Shown here piece after piece: positions 8,102 to 18,439 of a stretch of DNA of 64,000 nucleotides; position 1 is the stretch's first letter; each line of letters begins with the position of its first letter. The notes under the pieces were generated by a model, which was given only the letters and a program-made list of their open reading frames with translations, made no database searches and had not been told where the DNA came from. A program made the position numbers and the translations under genes. The stretch is taken from positions 62,001 to 126,000 of the forward strand of contig NZ_NNBP01000027.1 of NCBI RefSeq assembly GCF_002803155.1. Reading direction: 5' to 3'. The DNA comes from Streptomyces sp. CB02959 (GTDB lineage: Bacteria > Actinomycetota > Actinomycetes > Streptomycetales > Streptomycetaceae).

Positions 8102-8839
8102 TCAGCCGGTGCCGGCCCGCAGCGCCTCCTGGACGATGGCCTCCAGGCGGGCGTGGTGGGCGCCGCGCCAGTAGACCCGTCCGCACGCGGTGCACTGCGC
8201 GAAGACGTCGTAGGTGCGCTGCGTGCCGTGTTGGAGCTGCTCCTGGACCGCGTCCTTGTCGGCGGCGGCCAAGCGGCCGTTGCACGCCGTGCAGCGGGTC
8301 CAGGGGGCGAGGGTGGGCGCGAACCTGCCGAGTACGTCGCGGAGTTGGTCGTCCGGCCGGTCGCTGTAGATGTACGCCCCGGCCCAGAGCTCCCGGCGCT
8401 GCAGCAGTCCCCGGTCCCGGGAGAGCAGCACCCGCCGGTCCTTGGCGGAGAGCGCGGCCAGCGCCGCGTCGCCCGGGTCCTCGTTGGTGTACGCCGCGTC
8501 GACGCCGAGCAGGCGCAGCCGGCGGGCCAGCGTGCCCAGGTGCACGTCGAGCAGGAACCGCAGCGGAGCGCCGGGGACGCGCTGCGGCCGCTCGACGGCG
8601 CGTACCTCGATGTGCTCGCCCTGCCGCGGGATGTGCGAGACGGCTGCCGGTGCGCCGTCCACTACCAGCCGCCCGACCTCGGTGAGCGGGACGCCCAGCG
8701 ATTCGACGATGTGGCCGAGCGTCGAAGCGCCGTCGGTCACCAGCGGCGTGCGGCCTGCGCTCCGTTCCGCTCCGACGAAAAGGTGCAGCTCAGGGGCGAA
8801 ACTGAGGGCGATCTCGGGTCCGTTCACGTCGCCCAGCAT
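8102..8839 (-). CDS. Mut7-C RNase-domain protein with N-terminal ubiquitin-like domain
   Basis: 245 residues in two parts. Residues 1-85 resemble a MoaD/ThiS-like beta-grasp domain (VVDGAPAAVSHIPRQGEHIEVRAV). Residues 92-240 are the Mut7-C PIN-like fold, starting FLLDVHLGTLARRLRLLG with conserved acidic residues at LLDVH and SRDRGLL, ending in a zinc ribbon formed by CTAC and CTACGRVYW. Predicted nuclease acting on RNA; no biochemical role can be fixed. Divergent from the GNAT-AAA gene. Confidence 0.85.
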   Translation of the reverse strand: MLGDVNGPEIALSFAPELHLFVGAERSAGRTPLVTDGASTLGHIVESLGVPLTEVGRLVVDGAPAAVSHIPRQGEHIEVRAVERPQRVPGAPLRFLLDVHLGTLARRLRLLGVDAAYTNEDPGDAALAALSAKDRRVLLSRDRGLLQRRELWAGAYIYSDRPDDQLRDVLGRFAPTLAPWTRCTACNGRLAAADKDAVQEQLQHGTQRTYDVFAQCTACGRVYWRGAHHARLEAIVQEALRAGTG

Positions 8840-9054
8840 GGCACCGGACAGCCCGTGCCAGCCAGCGGATTCCGCGGCGCGGGCGACCGGGGGCGGTATC
8901 CGCCGGTGTCGTATCGGGCCCCTGCGGCGCTACATACGGACCGTAGCGGTCAGGCGGGCGGATTGTGCACCGCGGCACAGGACCGGTCCGGCCGCCGCCC
9001 CTAGCCTCACCTGCACATCAGCAACATCAGCGACACCAACGAGGGGCGGCACCG

Positions 9055-10344
9055 GTGAACTGGCTCATCCACGACTACCGCGAGAAGGACCTCGCCGAAG
9101 TGGTCCACCTGATCGACTCCACGGCCGAGCTCGGGCAGGAGTCCGTCTTCTCGCTCGCCGAGTGCATCAGCGCCCTGACCTCGCGGCAGCCCGCCGTGGT
9201 CGCCGTCCACCAGGGCACTCCCATCGGGGCGGCGCTCGCCTGCGTCGCGGGCGAGCGGGGCTGGGTGATGCGGATCGCGATCTCCTCGGCCTGGCGCGGC
9301 CGGGGACTGGCCAGTGCGCTGCTGGTCGAGTTGGAGCGGCGCCTGATCGCCGCCAGGGTGAGCCGGATCGCGTACGTGCTCCCCGAGGAGGACCTGCTCG
9401 GGGAGGGGCTGCTCAACGCGGGCTACACCCGGCAGCCCGCGGTCGCGTACTTCGAGAAGGTCGAACCGCACCACGGGCCCGCGGCCGGCCTCCTGGACGA
9501 CCTGGGCGGGCGGTTCCTGCCCACCGACCTGTGGGCCAGAGTCGCCGGTATGGAGGCGGAGAAGGACCTGATCGAACGGCGGGTGGTGCTGCCGCTGGCG
9601 GAGCCGGAGCGGGCCGCCCGGCACGGGGTGCGGCCGCCGCGGGCGATCGCCCTGTTCGGGCCGCCGGGGACCGGGAAGACCACGTTCGCCCGCGGGATCG
9701 CCGCCCGGCTGGGCTGGCCGTTCGTCGAGCTGTTGCCGTCCCGGTTGGCGGACGAGGGCAATCTGGCGGCGGCACTGCGCAGCGCGTTCGCCAGGATCGC
9801 CGAGTTGGAGCGGGTGCTGGTGTTCATCGACGAGGTGGAGGAGATCGCGCCGGTGCGCGGCGAACCGGCGCAGCCGGGTGGTCTGCACGGGGTGACCAAT
9901 GAGCTGCTCAAGCTGATCCCCGGCTTCCGGGAGCAGGACGAGCGGCTGCTGGTCTGTGCGACCAACTCCATCCGCTCGCTCGACCCGGCGTTCCTGCGCC
10001 CGGGGCGCTTCGACTACCTGATTCCCATCGGGACGCCCGACCGGGCCGCCCGGGCGGCGATCTGGTCCCGGTACACCGACGGGCGGCCCGACGTCGACGT
10101 TCCGGCACTGGTCGCGGCCAGTGAGCTGTTCACCCCGGCGGACATCGAGCACGCCGCCCGGGTGGCCGCCCAGGCGTCGTTCGAGCGGGATCTGGAGGCG
10201 ATCAGCGGCGGGACGGGTGCCCCGGGCCGGCTCGGCCCGAGCACCGAGGACTACCTCGCCGCGATCGGGCAGTGCCGGCCGACCGTCACGCCCGCGATGA
10301 TCGACGAGTTCAGCGCCGACATCACCGCCCACGCCCGCTGCTGA
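9055..10344 (+). CDS. Fusion of GNAT acetyltransferase and AAA+ ATPase
   Basis: 429 residues. The N-terminal 135 residues are a GNAT fold with the acetyl-CoA loop WRGRGLASALL (80-90). The C-terminal half is an AAA+ module: Walker A GPPGTGKTT (202-210), Walker B VLVFIDEVEE (254-263), sensor 1 VCATNSIRSLD, and an arginine finger in LRPGRFD, the FtsH/CDC48-like signature. The GTG at 9055 is chosen because GAGGGGCGG lies just upstream; the frame extends further 5' without a ribosome site. The fusion suggests ATP-driven remodelling coupled to acetylation of a protein, but the target is unknown. Confidence 0.88.
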   Translation: MNWLIHDYREKDLAEVVHLIDSTAELGQESVFSLAECISALTSRQPAVVAVHQGTPIGAALACVAGERGWVMRIAISSAWRGRGLASALLVELERRLIAARVSRIAYVLPEEDLLGEGLLNAGYTRQPAVAYFEKVEPHHGPAAGLLDDLGGRFLPTDLWARVAGMEAEKDLIERRVVLPLAEPERAARHGVRPPRAIALFGPPGTGKTTFARGIAARLGWPFVELLPSRLADEGNLAAALRSAFARIAELERVLVFIDEVEEIAPVRGEPAQPGGLHGVTNELLKLIPGFREQDERLLVCATNSIRSLDPAFLRPGRFDYLIPIGTPDRAARAAIWSRYTDGRPDVDVPALVAASELFTPADIEHAARVAAQASFERDLEAISGGTGAPGRLGPSTEDYLAAIGQCRPTVTPAMIDEFSADITAHARC

Positions 10345-10585
10345 GGACCCCGGGATCGCGGCGGCCGCCGCCGGGCGCCGCGATCCCTCATTGTGCGCCC
10401 TCTCGACGACGCCGTCGCACTGCGCCTGGAGGAGGTCCGTCCGCGCCGTCTCCTCCGTTGGAACGACGATGCCGCGCCGCCGGCTGCCTACGGTGAGGAG
10501 TGCAGCCGGACCGCAGGGCGGTGCGGCACTGCGCCAAGTGTTGTGGAACGCCGACACAGTTGCGAGTCGAGAGAGGCGGGACGGC

Positions 10586-11941
<1,356 letters not shown>

Positions 11942-12155
11942 CGGGGCTGATGCCTGTCCGGCGGCTCAGGGTCGGACCGGACCTCGACGCACTGTCTGCG
12001 GGGAGGGCCGGGACGCGGCCGGCCCGCCCGCCCTGGTCGCGGGGCGGGCCGCGGCCGGGCGGCCGTCCGCGGTCCGCTGCCCGTCGGGCCGCCGCGGGGC
12101 CCTGCACCGACCGTCCGGTGCGGGGCCGCCCACCACCTTGTGCGACAGTGTCCCG

Positions 12156-12851
12156 ATGCAGACCATCGGGTTGATCGGCGGCATGAGCTGGGAGTCCACG
12201 GCGGAGTACTACCGCCTGCTGAACGAGCTGACACGGGAGCGGCTGGGCGGGCTGCACTCGGCCAAGTGCGTCCTCTACTCAGTGGACTTCGCGGAGATCG
12301 AACGGCTCCAGGTCCAAGGGCGCTGGGACGAGGCCGGCGCGGTCCTGGCCGAGGCCGCCGGGGCCCTGGAGGCGGCGGGCGCGGAGCTGCTGCTGATCTG
12401 CACCAACACCATGCACAAGGTCGCCGACCAGGTGTCGTCCGCGGTCGGCGTCCCGCTCCTGCACCTGGCCGACACCACAGCGGAGGCCGTACGCGGCAAG
12501 GGACTTCGCCGCGTCGGGCTGCTCGGTACCGCGTTCACGATGGAGCAGGACTTCTACCGCGGCCGCCTCGTGGACCACGGCCTCGACGTGGTGGTCCCGA
12601 ACGCCGCGGGCCGCGAGACCGTGCACCGGGTGATCTATGAGGAGCTGTGCGTGGGCGTCGTCAAGGAGGAGTCCCGCGCCGCCTACATCGCCGTCATCGA
12701 CGAGTTGATCGCCGCCGGTGCGGAGGGCATCGTGCTCGGCTGCACCGAGATCGAACTGCTCGTTCGCCCACAGGACAGCCCGGTCCCCGTCTTTCCCACG
12801 ACCCGACTGCACGCCGAGGCCGCGGTCGCCCGCGCACTGGCCGCGCCCTGA
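12156..12851 (+). CDS. Aspartate/glutamate racemase-family protein
   Basis: 231 residues with the pseudo-symmetric two-domain fold of cofactor-independent racemases. Both catalytic cysteines are present: Cys82 in ICTNTMHK and Cys196 in LGCTEIELL. The N-terminus MQTIGLIGGMSWEST is diagnostic for the YgeA/aspartate racemase branch. Predicted to interconvert D- and L-amino acids, most likely aspartate or glutamate. No strong ribosome site is visible; the gene lies 214 bp after the P450 and may have its own promoter. Confidence 0.9.
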   Translation: MQTIGLIGGMSWESTAEYYRLLNELTRERLGGLHSAKCVLYSVDFAEIERLQVQGRWDEAGAVLAEAAGALEAAGAELLLICTNTMHKVADQVSSAVGVPLLHLADTTAEAVRGKGLRRVGLLGTAFTMEQDFYRGRLVDHGLDVVVPNAAGRETVHRVIYEELCVGVVKEESRAAYIAVIDELIAAGAEGIVLGCTEIELLVRPQDSPVPVFPTTRLHAEAAVARALAAP

Positions 12852-12959
12852 GCGCCCCGTACCCTGCCGCCCGCGGCACCGCGCGCCCCCTGTGGGCGCG
12901 TGCGTCGCCGCGCCTCCGTCGCAGTCCGGTCGCGTTGTGACGGCGGGTACGCTGACGTG

Positions 12960-13190
12960 GTGTCTCACACCGAGTTGGAACGCCTGGCCAGGATCCGGAT
13001 ACAAGTCACCGGAGAAAGCCTCGAACGCGCCCTGGCCGTGCTGCGCGGAGACACCACCGACCCCCGTACCGGCCTCGACCTCGACGCCGAAGCCGAAGCC
13101 TCCTCCACTTCCGCCGCCGATCCCGACCGGGAAGCGGAACCCCCGCATCAGCCCCCGCCCCCTCGACGCCGGCACCTGCGCAGCCTGTGA
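12960..13190 (+). CDS. Small hypothetical protein
   Basis: 76 residues starting at a GTG. An amphipathic N-terminal helix (SHTELERLARIRIQVTGESL) is followed by an acidic Ala/Glu/Asp stretch and a Pro-rich, Arg-rich tail. Not recognised. Codon use is normal for the window. It ends about 150 bp before the IS1380 element. Confidence 0.45.
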   Translation: MSHTELERLARIRIQVTGESLERALAVLRGDTTDPRTGLDLDAEAEASSTSAADPDREAEPPHQPPPPRRRHLRSL

Positions 13191-13344
13191 CAACTCCGGG
13201 TCAGCGCAACGGCGTTACCGCCTGGCGAAGCGATGCCCCCGCCCCCGCCTCCCGCAGCGGCCCGCCCGGCTTCCCCCACCCGCTTCCGCTCCCCCGTGCA
13301 CCGCACCTCGCCTGCCGCCCTACGGGGGCAACCGCCTGCTAAGC

Positions 13345-15022
13345 CTTGATCCACCGAGCTGGTTTGAGAGTGATCTTCTGATCGGTTTCTGCGTCGGCTT
13401 CGGGCCGGTGGCTGGGTGTGGGCAGGTGGTATCTGCTGGTCTGCCCAGCTTTTCCACGTTGTGGTTCCGGTCTGGCCGTTGCGGGCCGGGATGGGCAGGG
13501 GGTGTTCGTATCAGCCGCCCGGGCCGTGGGCGGTGTCGAAGAGGTGCGTCCAGGCGTGTTGCCAGGGCCAGTTGTGCGGCAGGTGCAGGGTGATACGCCG
13601 TGCGGAGCGGGCGATGCGGGCCGGGATGTGGACCAGGTGGGCGCGGAGGGTGGCGGTGGTGGCCTTGGCGTGGAAGGCGGAGGCCAGCGCACCGGCCGCG
13701 CGGAGCAGGTTGTAGGTCGTCGCCCACAGGGTCAGCCAGGCCGCGTTACCGTGGAAGTGCCCGGAGGGAAGGTGGGCCAGGGCGGAGGCTTTGCTGTCCG
13801 CGATGACCTGCTCGACGACTGCGTGGTGACGGTGTTCCCGCTCTGCCTGGAGCGTTGTGGCGGGGGTGTCGGTGAAGAACGGGTGGTAACGCCAGACGGG
13901 GAACAGTTCGCCCTGCTCACCCACGACCGCAGGCTTGGCGAGGTCGCGGACCCGGCGCACGATCAGGCGGGCGGTGACCTGCTCGCTCTTCTTGCGGCCT
14001 GTGAACGCGGGGTAGGCGGGTATCTCGGCGACTTCGGCGTCCGAGATGAGCTTTCCGGTCTCGGGGTCGGGCACGGCGGTCGGGTAGCTGATGTGCTGCC
14101 ATGCCTGGTGGGGGATGGCGTGGACGGCCCGTTTGATGGAGGGGTTCATGCCGGTGGTGGCCGAGAAATACGCTCCGGCCCGGCGGCAGGCGGCGATCAC
14201 ACCGGCGTTGTAGAACTGCGAGTCCGCCCGCAGGATGCGAGTGCCAGTGCAGCCCGCCTCCCGGGCGGTGGCCAGGGCCTCGCTGACGAATTTCGGGGCG
14301 CCGCGGGAGTCGGCCGCCTTGCCGCGGCGCATCCGGACTGCGGCGATCACCGGCCGGGACTGTGGGGTGCAGAGGGTGGCGAGCAGGGGGTGCAGGGTGC
14401 GGACGCCTTTGAACCGACCGTACTCCGCCCCCTGTTTGGCCCGGCCGTAGACCCGTTTGTGGGTGGAGTCGACGTCGATGAACACCGTCTCACCCGAGCC
14501 GGGCAGCAGCGGGGCGCACGTGGCCAGTTCAGCTAGGAACCTGCGGTGCACAGCATGGAGTTGAAGAGCACGACCGTGGGTGAACGCGCGCAGGAACGTG
14601 CCCAGCGTGGAGGGGGCACGGCCTCCTGTGAACACAGCAGGCATCGCACCATGACGCAGGATGTCCAGGTCGTCGATGCTGTCCGCACCGGCGGCCATGC
14701 CGCCCACGATGCTGGTGACGTTGGCGTCCGCCGCCGCTCCCGCGCCGTTCCTGGCCCCGGTCAGCTTCACCTCCTGGGCCACGAGGCGCGGAAGCCCGCA
14801 CTGCTCGGCCAGCCGCATCACCGGCACCAGCCCGGCATGGGCGATCAGATTCGGCTCGTCGAATACGGCACGGACCGCAGGAGCGGCGTGGGAAGATCGC
14901 ATCTCGCGGATGTTCTCCCGAACTGTGGAAGTGGAACCCTAGACAGTCCCATCATCCCAGGTAAGGAGGCATCCGCGTCCTCATGTCCCGGCTTTGGGTG
15001 GGCAGTTGACCGATGGATCAAG
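13345..15022 (-). mobile_element. IS1380-family insertion sequence
   Basis: About 1.68 kb containing one full-length transposase. The ends carry imperfect inverted repeats: CTTGATCCACCG at 13345 and, reading inward from 15022, CTTGATCCATCG. No convincing target duplication is visible next to either end, so the boundaries are approximate or one side has rearranged. A degraded relative in the same orientation lies 3.1 kb to the right. Confidence 0.85.
13511..14902 (-). CDS. IS1380-family transposase
   Basis: 463 residues, full length and without frameshifts. DDE-type features include FIDVDSTHKRVYGRAKQG (first catalytic Asp region), ILRADSQFYNAGVI (second Asp), and the C-terminal EREHRHHAVVEQVIADSK block carrying the catalytic Glu region. 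Typical start MRSSHAAPAVRAVFDEPNL, with a helix-turn-helix N-terminus. Presumably active. Confidence 0.93.
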   Translation of the reverse strand: MRSSHAAPAVRAVFDEPNLIAHAGLVPVMRLAEQCGLPRLVAQEVKLTGARNGAGAAADANVTSIVGGMAAGADSIDDLDILRHGAMPAVFTGGRAPSTLGTFLRAFTHGRALQLHAVHRRFLAELATCAPLLPGSGETVFIDVDSTHKRVYGRAKQGAEYGRFKGVRTLHPLLATLCTPQSRPVIAAVRMRRGKAADSRGAPKFVSEALATAREAGCTGTRILRADSQFYNAGVIAACRRAGAYFSATTGMNPSIKRAVHAIPHQAWQHISYPTAVPDPETGKLISDAEVAEIPAYPAFTGRKKSEQVTARLIVRRVRDLAKPAVVGEQGELFPVWRYHPFFTDTPATTLQAEREHRHHAVVEQVIADSKASALAHLPSGHFHGNAAWLTLWATTYNLLRAAGALASAFHAKATTATLRAHLVHIPARIARSARRITLHLPHNWPWQHAWTHLFDTAHGPGG

Positions 15023-15063
15023 TCTGAGCAACGTCTCTCTTGGCTGGCTCCACCACGGCGGGT

Positions 15064-15891
15064 TCAGCTCTGGAGGAAGTCCAGGAGGTCCTGGTTGAAC
15101 TTCTCCTTCTCGCCGGGGACGGAGGCGATGCCGTGGGAGGCGCCTTCGTAGACCTTGAGGACGGCGTTCGGGATGAGCTGTGCGGCCTTGCGGGCGGTGG
15201 CGTCGATCGGCACGATCTGGTCGTCGTCGCCGTGGACGATGAGGGTGGGGATGTCGAACTTCTTGAGGTCCTCGGTGAAGTCCGTCTCGGCGAAGGCACT
15301 CACGCAGTCCACGCCGGCCTTGATGCTCTGGTGCATGGCCATGAGCCAGTACGCGTCCAGATTGCCCTGCGTGACCTGATTGCCTTGGCGGTTGGCACCG
15401 AAGAACGCCGGTGCGAAGTCCTTCCAGAACTGCGAACGTTCCGCGAGGATGCCGCTCTTGATGGTCTCGAACACTTCGGCCGGTACGCCTTCAGGGTTGC
15501 GCTCCGTTTTGATCATCAGGGGCGGGATCGCCGAGAGCAGGAGTGCCTTGCTGATCCGGTCGGTGCCGTGGCGTCCGATGTAGCGGGCCAACTCGCCGCC
15601 GCCCATGGAGTGGCCGACCAGGGCGACGTCTCGCAGGTCGAGCCCTGTGATCAGGTCGTTCAGGTCGTCGGCGAAGGTGTCGAAGTCGTACCCGCCCCAG
15701 GGCTGAGCGGACCGTCCGTGGCCCCGGCGGTCGTGGGCGATACCGCGGAAGCCGTGGTCGGCGACCAGCTTCACCTGGTCCTCCCAGGCGTCCGCGTTCA
15801 GCGGCCAGCCATGGATGAAGACGACCGGGCGTCCGCTGCCCCAGTCCTTGTAATGGATCTCAACGCCGTCACGCGTGGTCACAGTGGGCAT
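15064..15891 (-). CDS. Alpha/beta hydrolase, non-heme haloperoxidase/arylesterase type
   Basis: 275 residues. The catalytic triad is Ser95 in GHSMGG, Asp in HGDDDQIVP and His in GASHGI; the oxyanion region is FIHGWPLNADAW. It closely resembles the cofactor-free chloroperoxidases and perhydrolases of Streptomyces and Pseudomonas, which act as esterases or perhydrolases in vivo. Start at 15891 follows AGGAGGAGCGGC. It is the last gene of the cassette lying between the two IS1380 copies and ends only about 40 bp from the intact IS. Confidence 0.92.
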   Translation of the reverse strand: MPTVTTRDGVEIHYKDWGSGRPVVFIHGWPLNADAWEDQVKLVADHGFRGIAHDRRGHGRSAQPWGGYDFDTFADDLNDLITGLDLRDVALVGHSMGGGELARYIGRHGTDRISKALLLSAIPPLMIKTERNPEGVPAEVFETIKSGILAERSQFWKDFAPAFFGANRQGNQVTQGNLDAYWLMAMHQSIKAGVDCVSAFAETDFTEDLKKFDIPTLIVHGDDDQIVPIDATARKAAQLIPNAVLKVYEGASHGIASVPGEKEKFNQDLLDFLQS

Positions 15892-16055
15892 GCCGCTCCT
15901 CCTGGTCGGGCGCACCGGCTGGCCGGCTGCCTCCGTCTGTGTGTCGTATGGGGCCCAGATGCCGGCGGATGGCGCAGGACGGGGCGACACCGGAACGTGC
16001 GCGAAGCCTCCGGCACTCCCCAGGGTCATCCTGTGAGCCACCCCCCAGAGGTCCG

Positions 16056-16108
16056 CAACACGGACACCCGAGCCTGCGTTTCGCGTACCGGCTCGGGTGT
16101 CCGTGTTG
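16056..16108 (-). terminator. Very stable 19-bp hairpin
   Basis: Perfect inverted repeat with arms 16056-16074 and 16090-16108 (caacacggacacccgagcc and its complement) and a 15-base loop. It lies between the YciI-like gene and the hydrolase, both leftward, so it probably terminates the YciI-like transcript. No T-tract, as usual in Streptomyces. Confidence 0.7.
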
Positions 16109-16181
16109 GGCATGACGTGGGCTTCTGGAGTAGGGCGACCCGGGCCGGGAGGGGTACCCGGCGCGGGTGCCGGTCTGCGGC

Positions 16182-16481
16182 TCAGCCCTGCGGCAGCGGC
16201 AGCGGGACGAGCGGAATGATCGACGCCAGCTCGATGACGCCGGCCTTGACCGCGGGGAGGTCGTCCAGGATCTCCTTGGCGGCGTCGGTGGTCTCGGCGT
16301 TCACGAGCAGGACGGCACCGCGCCGATCGGTGCGGTGGTAGCCGCGATCGATGACGCCGGCGTCGACAAGTTCCTTGACGTGGGCCAGCTCGGCTCCGAC
16401 GACCTTGGCGATGTCGTCCTCGGTGGTGTGCGGGGTGGTGGCGAAGACGGCGAGTACGGAGGTCTTGGGGGGCTGGGACAT
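16182..16481 (-). CDS. YciI/muconolactone-isomerase-like small protein
   Basis: 99 residues predicted to form a ferredoxin-like alpha-beta barrel: TSVLAVFATTP opens the first strand and GAVLLVNAETTDAAKEIL the second half. Members of this loose group include muconolactone isomerases and YCII proteins; key catalytic residues cannot be assigned here. Sits between the SDR and the hydrolase, same strand, within the IS-flanked cassette. Confidence 0.6.
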   Translation of the reverse strand: MSQPPKTSVLAVFATTPHTTEDDIAKVVGAELAHVKELVDAGVIDRGYHRTDRRGAVLLVNAETTDAAKEILDDLPAVKAGVIELASIIPLVPLPLPQG

Positions 16482-16593
16482 GGTGGAGAGCTTCCTTCGG
16501 GTATGTGGCAGGGAAGGTGCCGGTTGTTCAGTTGGTGGGCGTGTTCAGTTGGTCGCCGAGAGGATGATCCTGGTCCTCTTGGAGCAGGCAGGT

Positions 16594-17337
16594 TCAGATG
16601 GCGGTGCGGCCGCCGTCGACGGGGAGGGTCGCGCCGGTGACGTAGCTGGCCTTGGGTGAGGCGAGGAAGGCGACGACCTCGGCGATCTCGGCGGGCTCGG
16701 CGCTGCGCTTCATCACGGTGGTCTGGGCGAGCGCGTCGAGCCGCTCGGGGGTCGCGATCGGGGTGTGGACCGGGCCGGGGGCAACGGTGTTGAAGCGGAC
16801 CCCTTGCCCGCCGTACTCGGCGGTCCAGGCCCGCGTCAGTGACTCCAGCGCGGCCTTGGTCGCGCCGTACGCGGCGCTGGCGGCCAGGCCGATGCTGGCG
16901 GCGATGCTGCCGATATTGACCACGCTGCCCGATCCCTTGGCCGCCATCGCCGGGGCGAAAGCCGCCACGAGGAAGAACGGCGCGCGGACGTTGCTGGCGA
17001 ACATCGCGTCGTAGTCGGAGACCTTCATCTCCTCGGTCGGTGTCGGGCGGGCTTGCCCGGCGTTGTTGACCAGGATGTCGATCTCGCCGACCTCGGCGGC
17101 AAGCCGGTCGATGTCGGCGGGGTCCTCAAGGTCCGCCGCGACGAATCGAGCCTGGCCGCCGGCGGCGGTGATCTCGTTGACCGTCTCGGCGCCGCGCTGG
17201 GCGTTGCGGCCGGTCACGACGACGGATATTCCGTCGGCGGCGAGCCGCTCGGCGATCGCCCGGCCGATGCCGGACGTGGCCCCGGTGACCAGGGCGGTAG
17301 GGGGCGTCGGGTCGGGGTTCGCGCGCTCCGCAGACAT
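16594..17337 (-). CDS. Short-chain dehydrogenase/reductase
   Basis: 247-residue NAD(P)-dependent oxidoreductase of the classical SDR type. Cofactor motif TGATSGIG near residue 17, structural NNAG, catalytic Ser in IGSIAAS and YGATK (Tyr and Lys) are all present, and the C-terminus PVDGGRTAI is typical. The ATG at 17337 is preferred; a GTG three codons upstream is possible. Divergent from a TetR gene whose presumptive operators lie in the shared promoter region, so expression is probably induced by a ligand of that repressor. Substrate unknown. Confidence 0.92.
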   Translation of the reverse strand: MSAERANPDPTPPTALVTGATSGIGRAIAERLAADGISVVVTGRNAQRGAETVNEITAAGGQARFVAADLEDPADIDRLAAEVGEIDILVNNAGQARPTPTEEMKVSDYDAMFASNVRAPFFLVAAFAPAMAAKGSGSVVNIGSIAASIGLAASAAYGATKAALESLTRAWTAEYGGQGVRFNTVAPGPVHTPIATPERLDALAQTTVMKRSAEPAEIAEVVAFLASPKASYVTGATLPVDGGRTAI

Positions 17338-17363
17338 GGGGTGCACCTTTCCGAGTCGTTATC

Positions 17364-17460
17364 CAGACCGGTCTGTCTGGTGAGGTCTGCAATCTAGACA
17401 GACCTGTCTGGATGTGTCAACGCAACGCTCAGTCGATGGAAGGCAGACAGACCTGTCTGC
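17364..17460. promoter_or_regulatory. Three TetR-type operator palindromes between SDR and TetR genes
   Basis: Site 1 cagaccggtctg (17364-17375) is a perfect 12-bp palindrome. Sites 2 (17399-17410) and 3 (17448-17459) are identical, cagacctgtctg; around site 3 the outer arms gcagac/gtctgc also match. Site 3 ends 13 bp before the TetR start, so it would block its own gene. Confidence 0.75.
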
Positions 17461-17472
17461 TACTGTTTGGGT

Positions 17473-18069
17473 ATGTCCAAGAAGGCGCCCTCACCGCAGG
17501 AACGCAGCGCGGCAGCGCGGGAACGGCTGCTGGCCGCCGCCGACGAGCTGTTCTACGCCGAGGGTGTGCAGACGGTCGGGATCGACCGGGTCATCGAGCA
17601 CGCCGGAGTCGCGAAGGCAACGCTGTACAGCGCATTCGGCAGCAAGGACGGCTTGGTCCGGGCCTATCTCCAGGCGAAGCAAGCCGCGACCGCCGAGCGC
17701 ATGGCGCGCGAGCTCGAAGCGCGTTACGACACCCCGAGGGAACGCCTGGTCGGCGCGTTCGAGGTGCGAGGTCTGTGGTTCACCGAGCCGGGGTTCCGTG
17801 GCTGCCCGTTCGTCAACGCGAGTGCCGGCGGCCCACCCGGCGGTGTCATCGAAGAGGCCGCGCTGGCCTACCGCACCTGGCTGCATGGGATGTTCTTGGA
17901 CCTCGCCGAGCAGGCAGGCGCCAAAGATGCCAAGTCACTCGTCCAGCAACTGGTGGTGCTCCACGACGGCGCCGGGATCAGCGCCTGGATGGACTGCGAC
18001 CCCAGCGCCGCCACGACAGCCGCCCGCACCATGGCCGCCGTTGTGGTTGACGCCGCGATCCCAGACTGA
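17473..18069 (+). CDS. TetR-family repressor
   Basis: 198 residues. The helix-turn-helix is IDRVIEHAGVAKATLYSAFGSKDGLVRAYL (about 38-67), the canonical TetR signature. The C-terminal half (FRGCPFVNASAG...) is the ligand-binding domain of a subgroup common next to SDR genes. No clear ribosome site precedes the ATG at 17473, and the transcript may be near-leaderless. Divergent from the SDR; the three palindromes lie between them. Confidence 0.92.
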   Translation: MSKKAPSPQERSAAARERLLAAADELFYAEGVQTVGIDRVIEHAGVAKATLYSAFGSKDGLVRAYLQAKQAATAERMARELEARYDTPRERLVGAFEVRGLWFTEPGFRGCPFVNASAGGPPGGVIEEAALAYRTWLHGMFLDLAEQAGAKDAKSLVQQLVVLHDGAGISAWMDCDPSAATTAARTMAAVVVDAAIPD

Positions 18070-18159
18070 ACCAGCCCACGTAGACCACGATCGCCTCCCT
18101 CGATCCAGGCGACGAGCGTCGCAAATGAGCTGTGACCGGCTCGCCGCCGGTCGGTGAAC

Positions 18160-18438
18160 TCTCGGTCGTTGTGGGACAGGAGGTGATCGCCTGCCCAGCC
18201 AGTTGCGGCAACCTGGCCCACTCTGCCAGGCGCACCATCGGCACCAGCCCCGCATCCGCATCAAGTTCGGTTCGTCGAACACTACGGAGACCGCCGAAGC
18301 AGCACGAGAAGACTGCATCTCGCAGATGCTCTCTCGAACTGTGGATGCGGAACCGTCACGAGTTCCATCGTCCCAGCTCAGAGAGCATTCGTGTCTTCAT
18401 GTCCAGGCCCTGAGCCGGCCACCGACCAGTGGATCGAG
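18160..18438 (-). pseudogene. Decayed IS1380 terminus with transposase N-terminal fragment
   Basis: The minus strand reads MQSSRAASAVSVVFDEPNL at 18318, matching the start of the intact transposase (MRSSHAAPAVRAVFDEPNL). It then continues one frame over as AGLVPMVRLAEWARLPQLAGQA, aligned to AGLVPVMRLAEQCGLPRLVAQE. The 120 bp to its right match the right end of the intact IS, ending ggatcgag versus ggatcaag. The rest of the transposase and the other IS end are gone. Same orientation as the intact copy. Confidence 0.85.
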
Positions 18439-18439
18439 G

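Noticed and set aside
13335..15032. Target-site duplication around the intact IS1380
   Set aside because: The bases next to the two ends (aagc and tctg) do not match, so no duplication is claimed.
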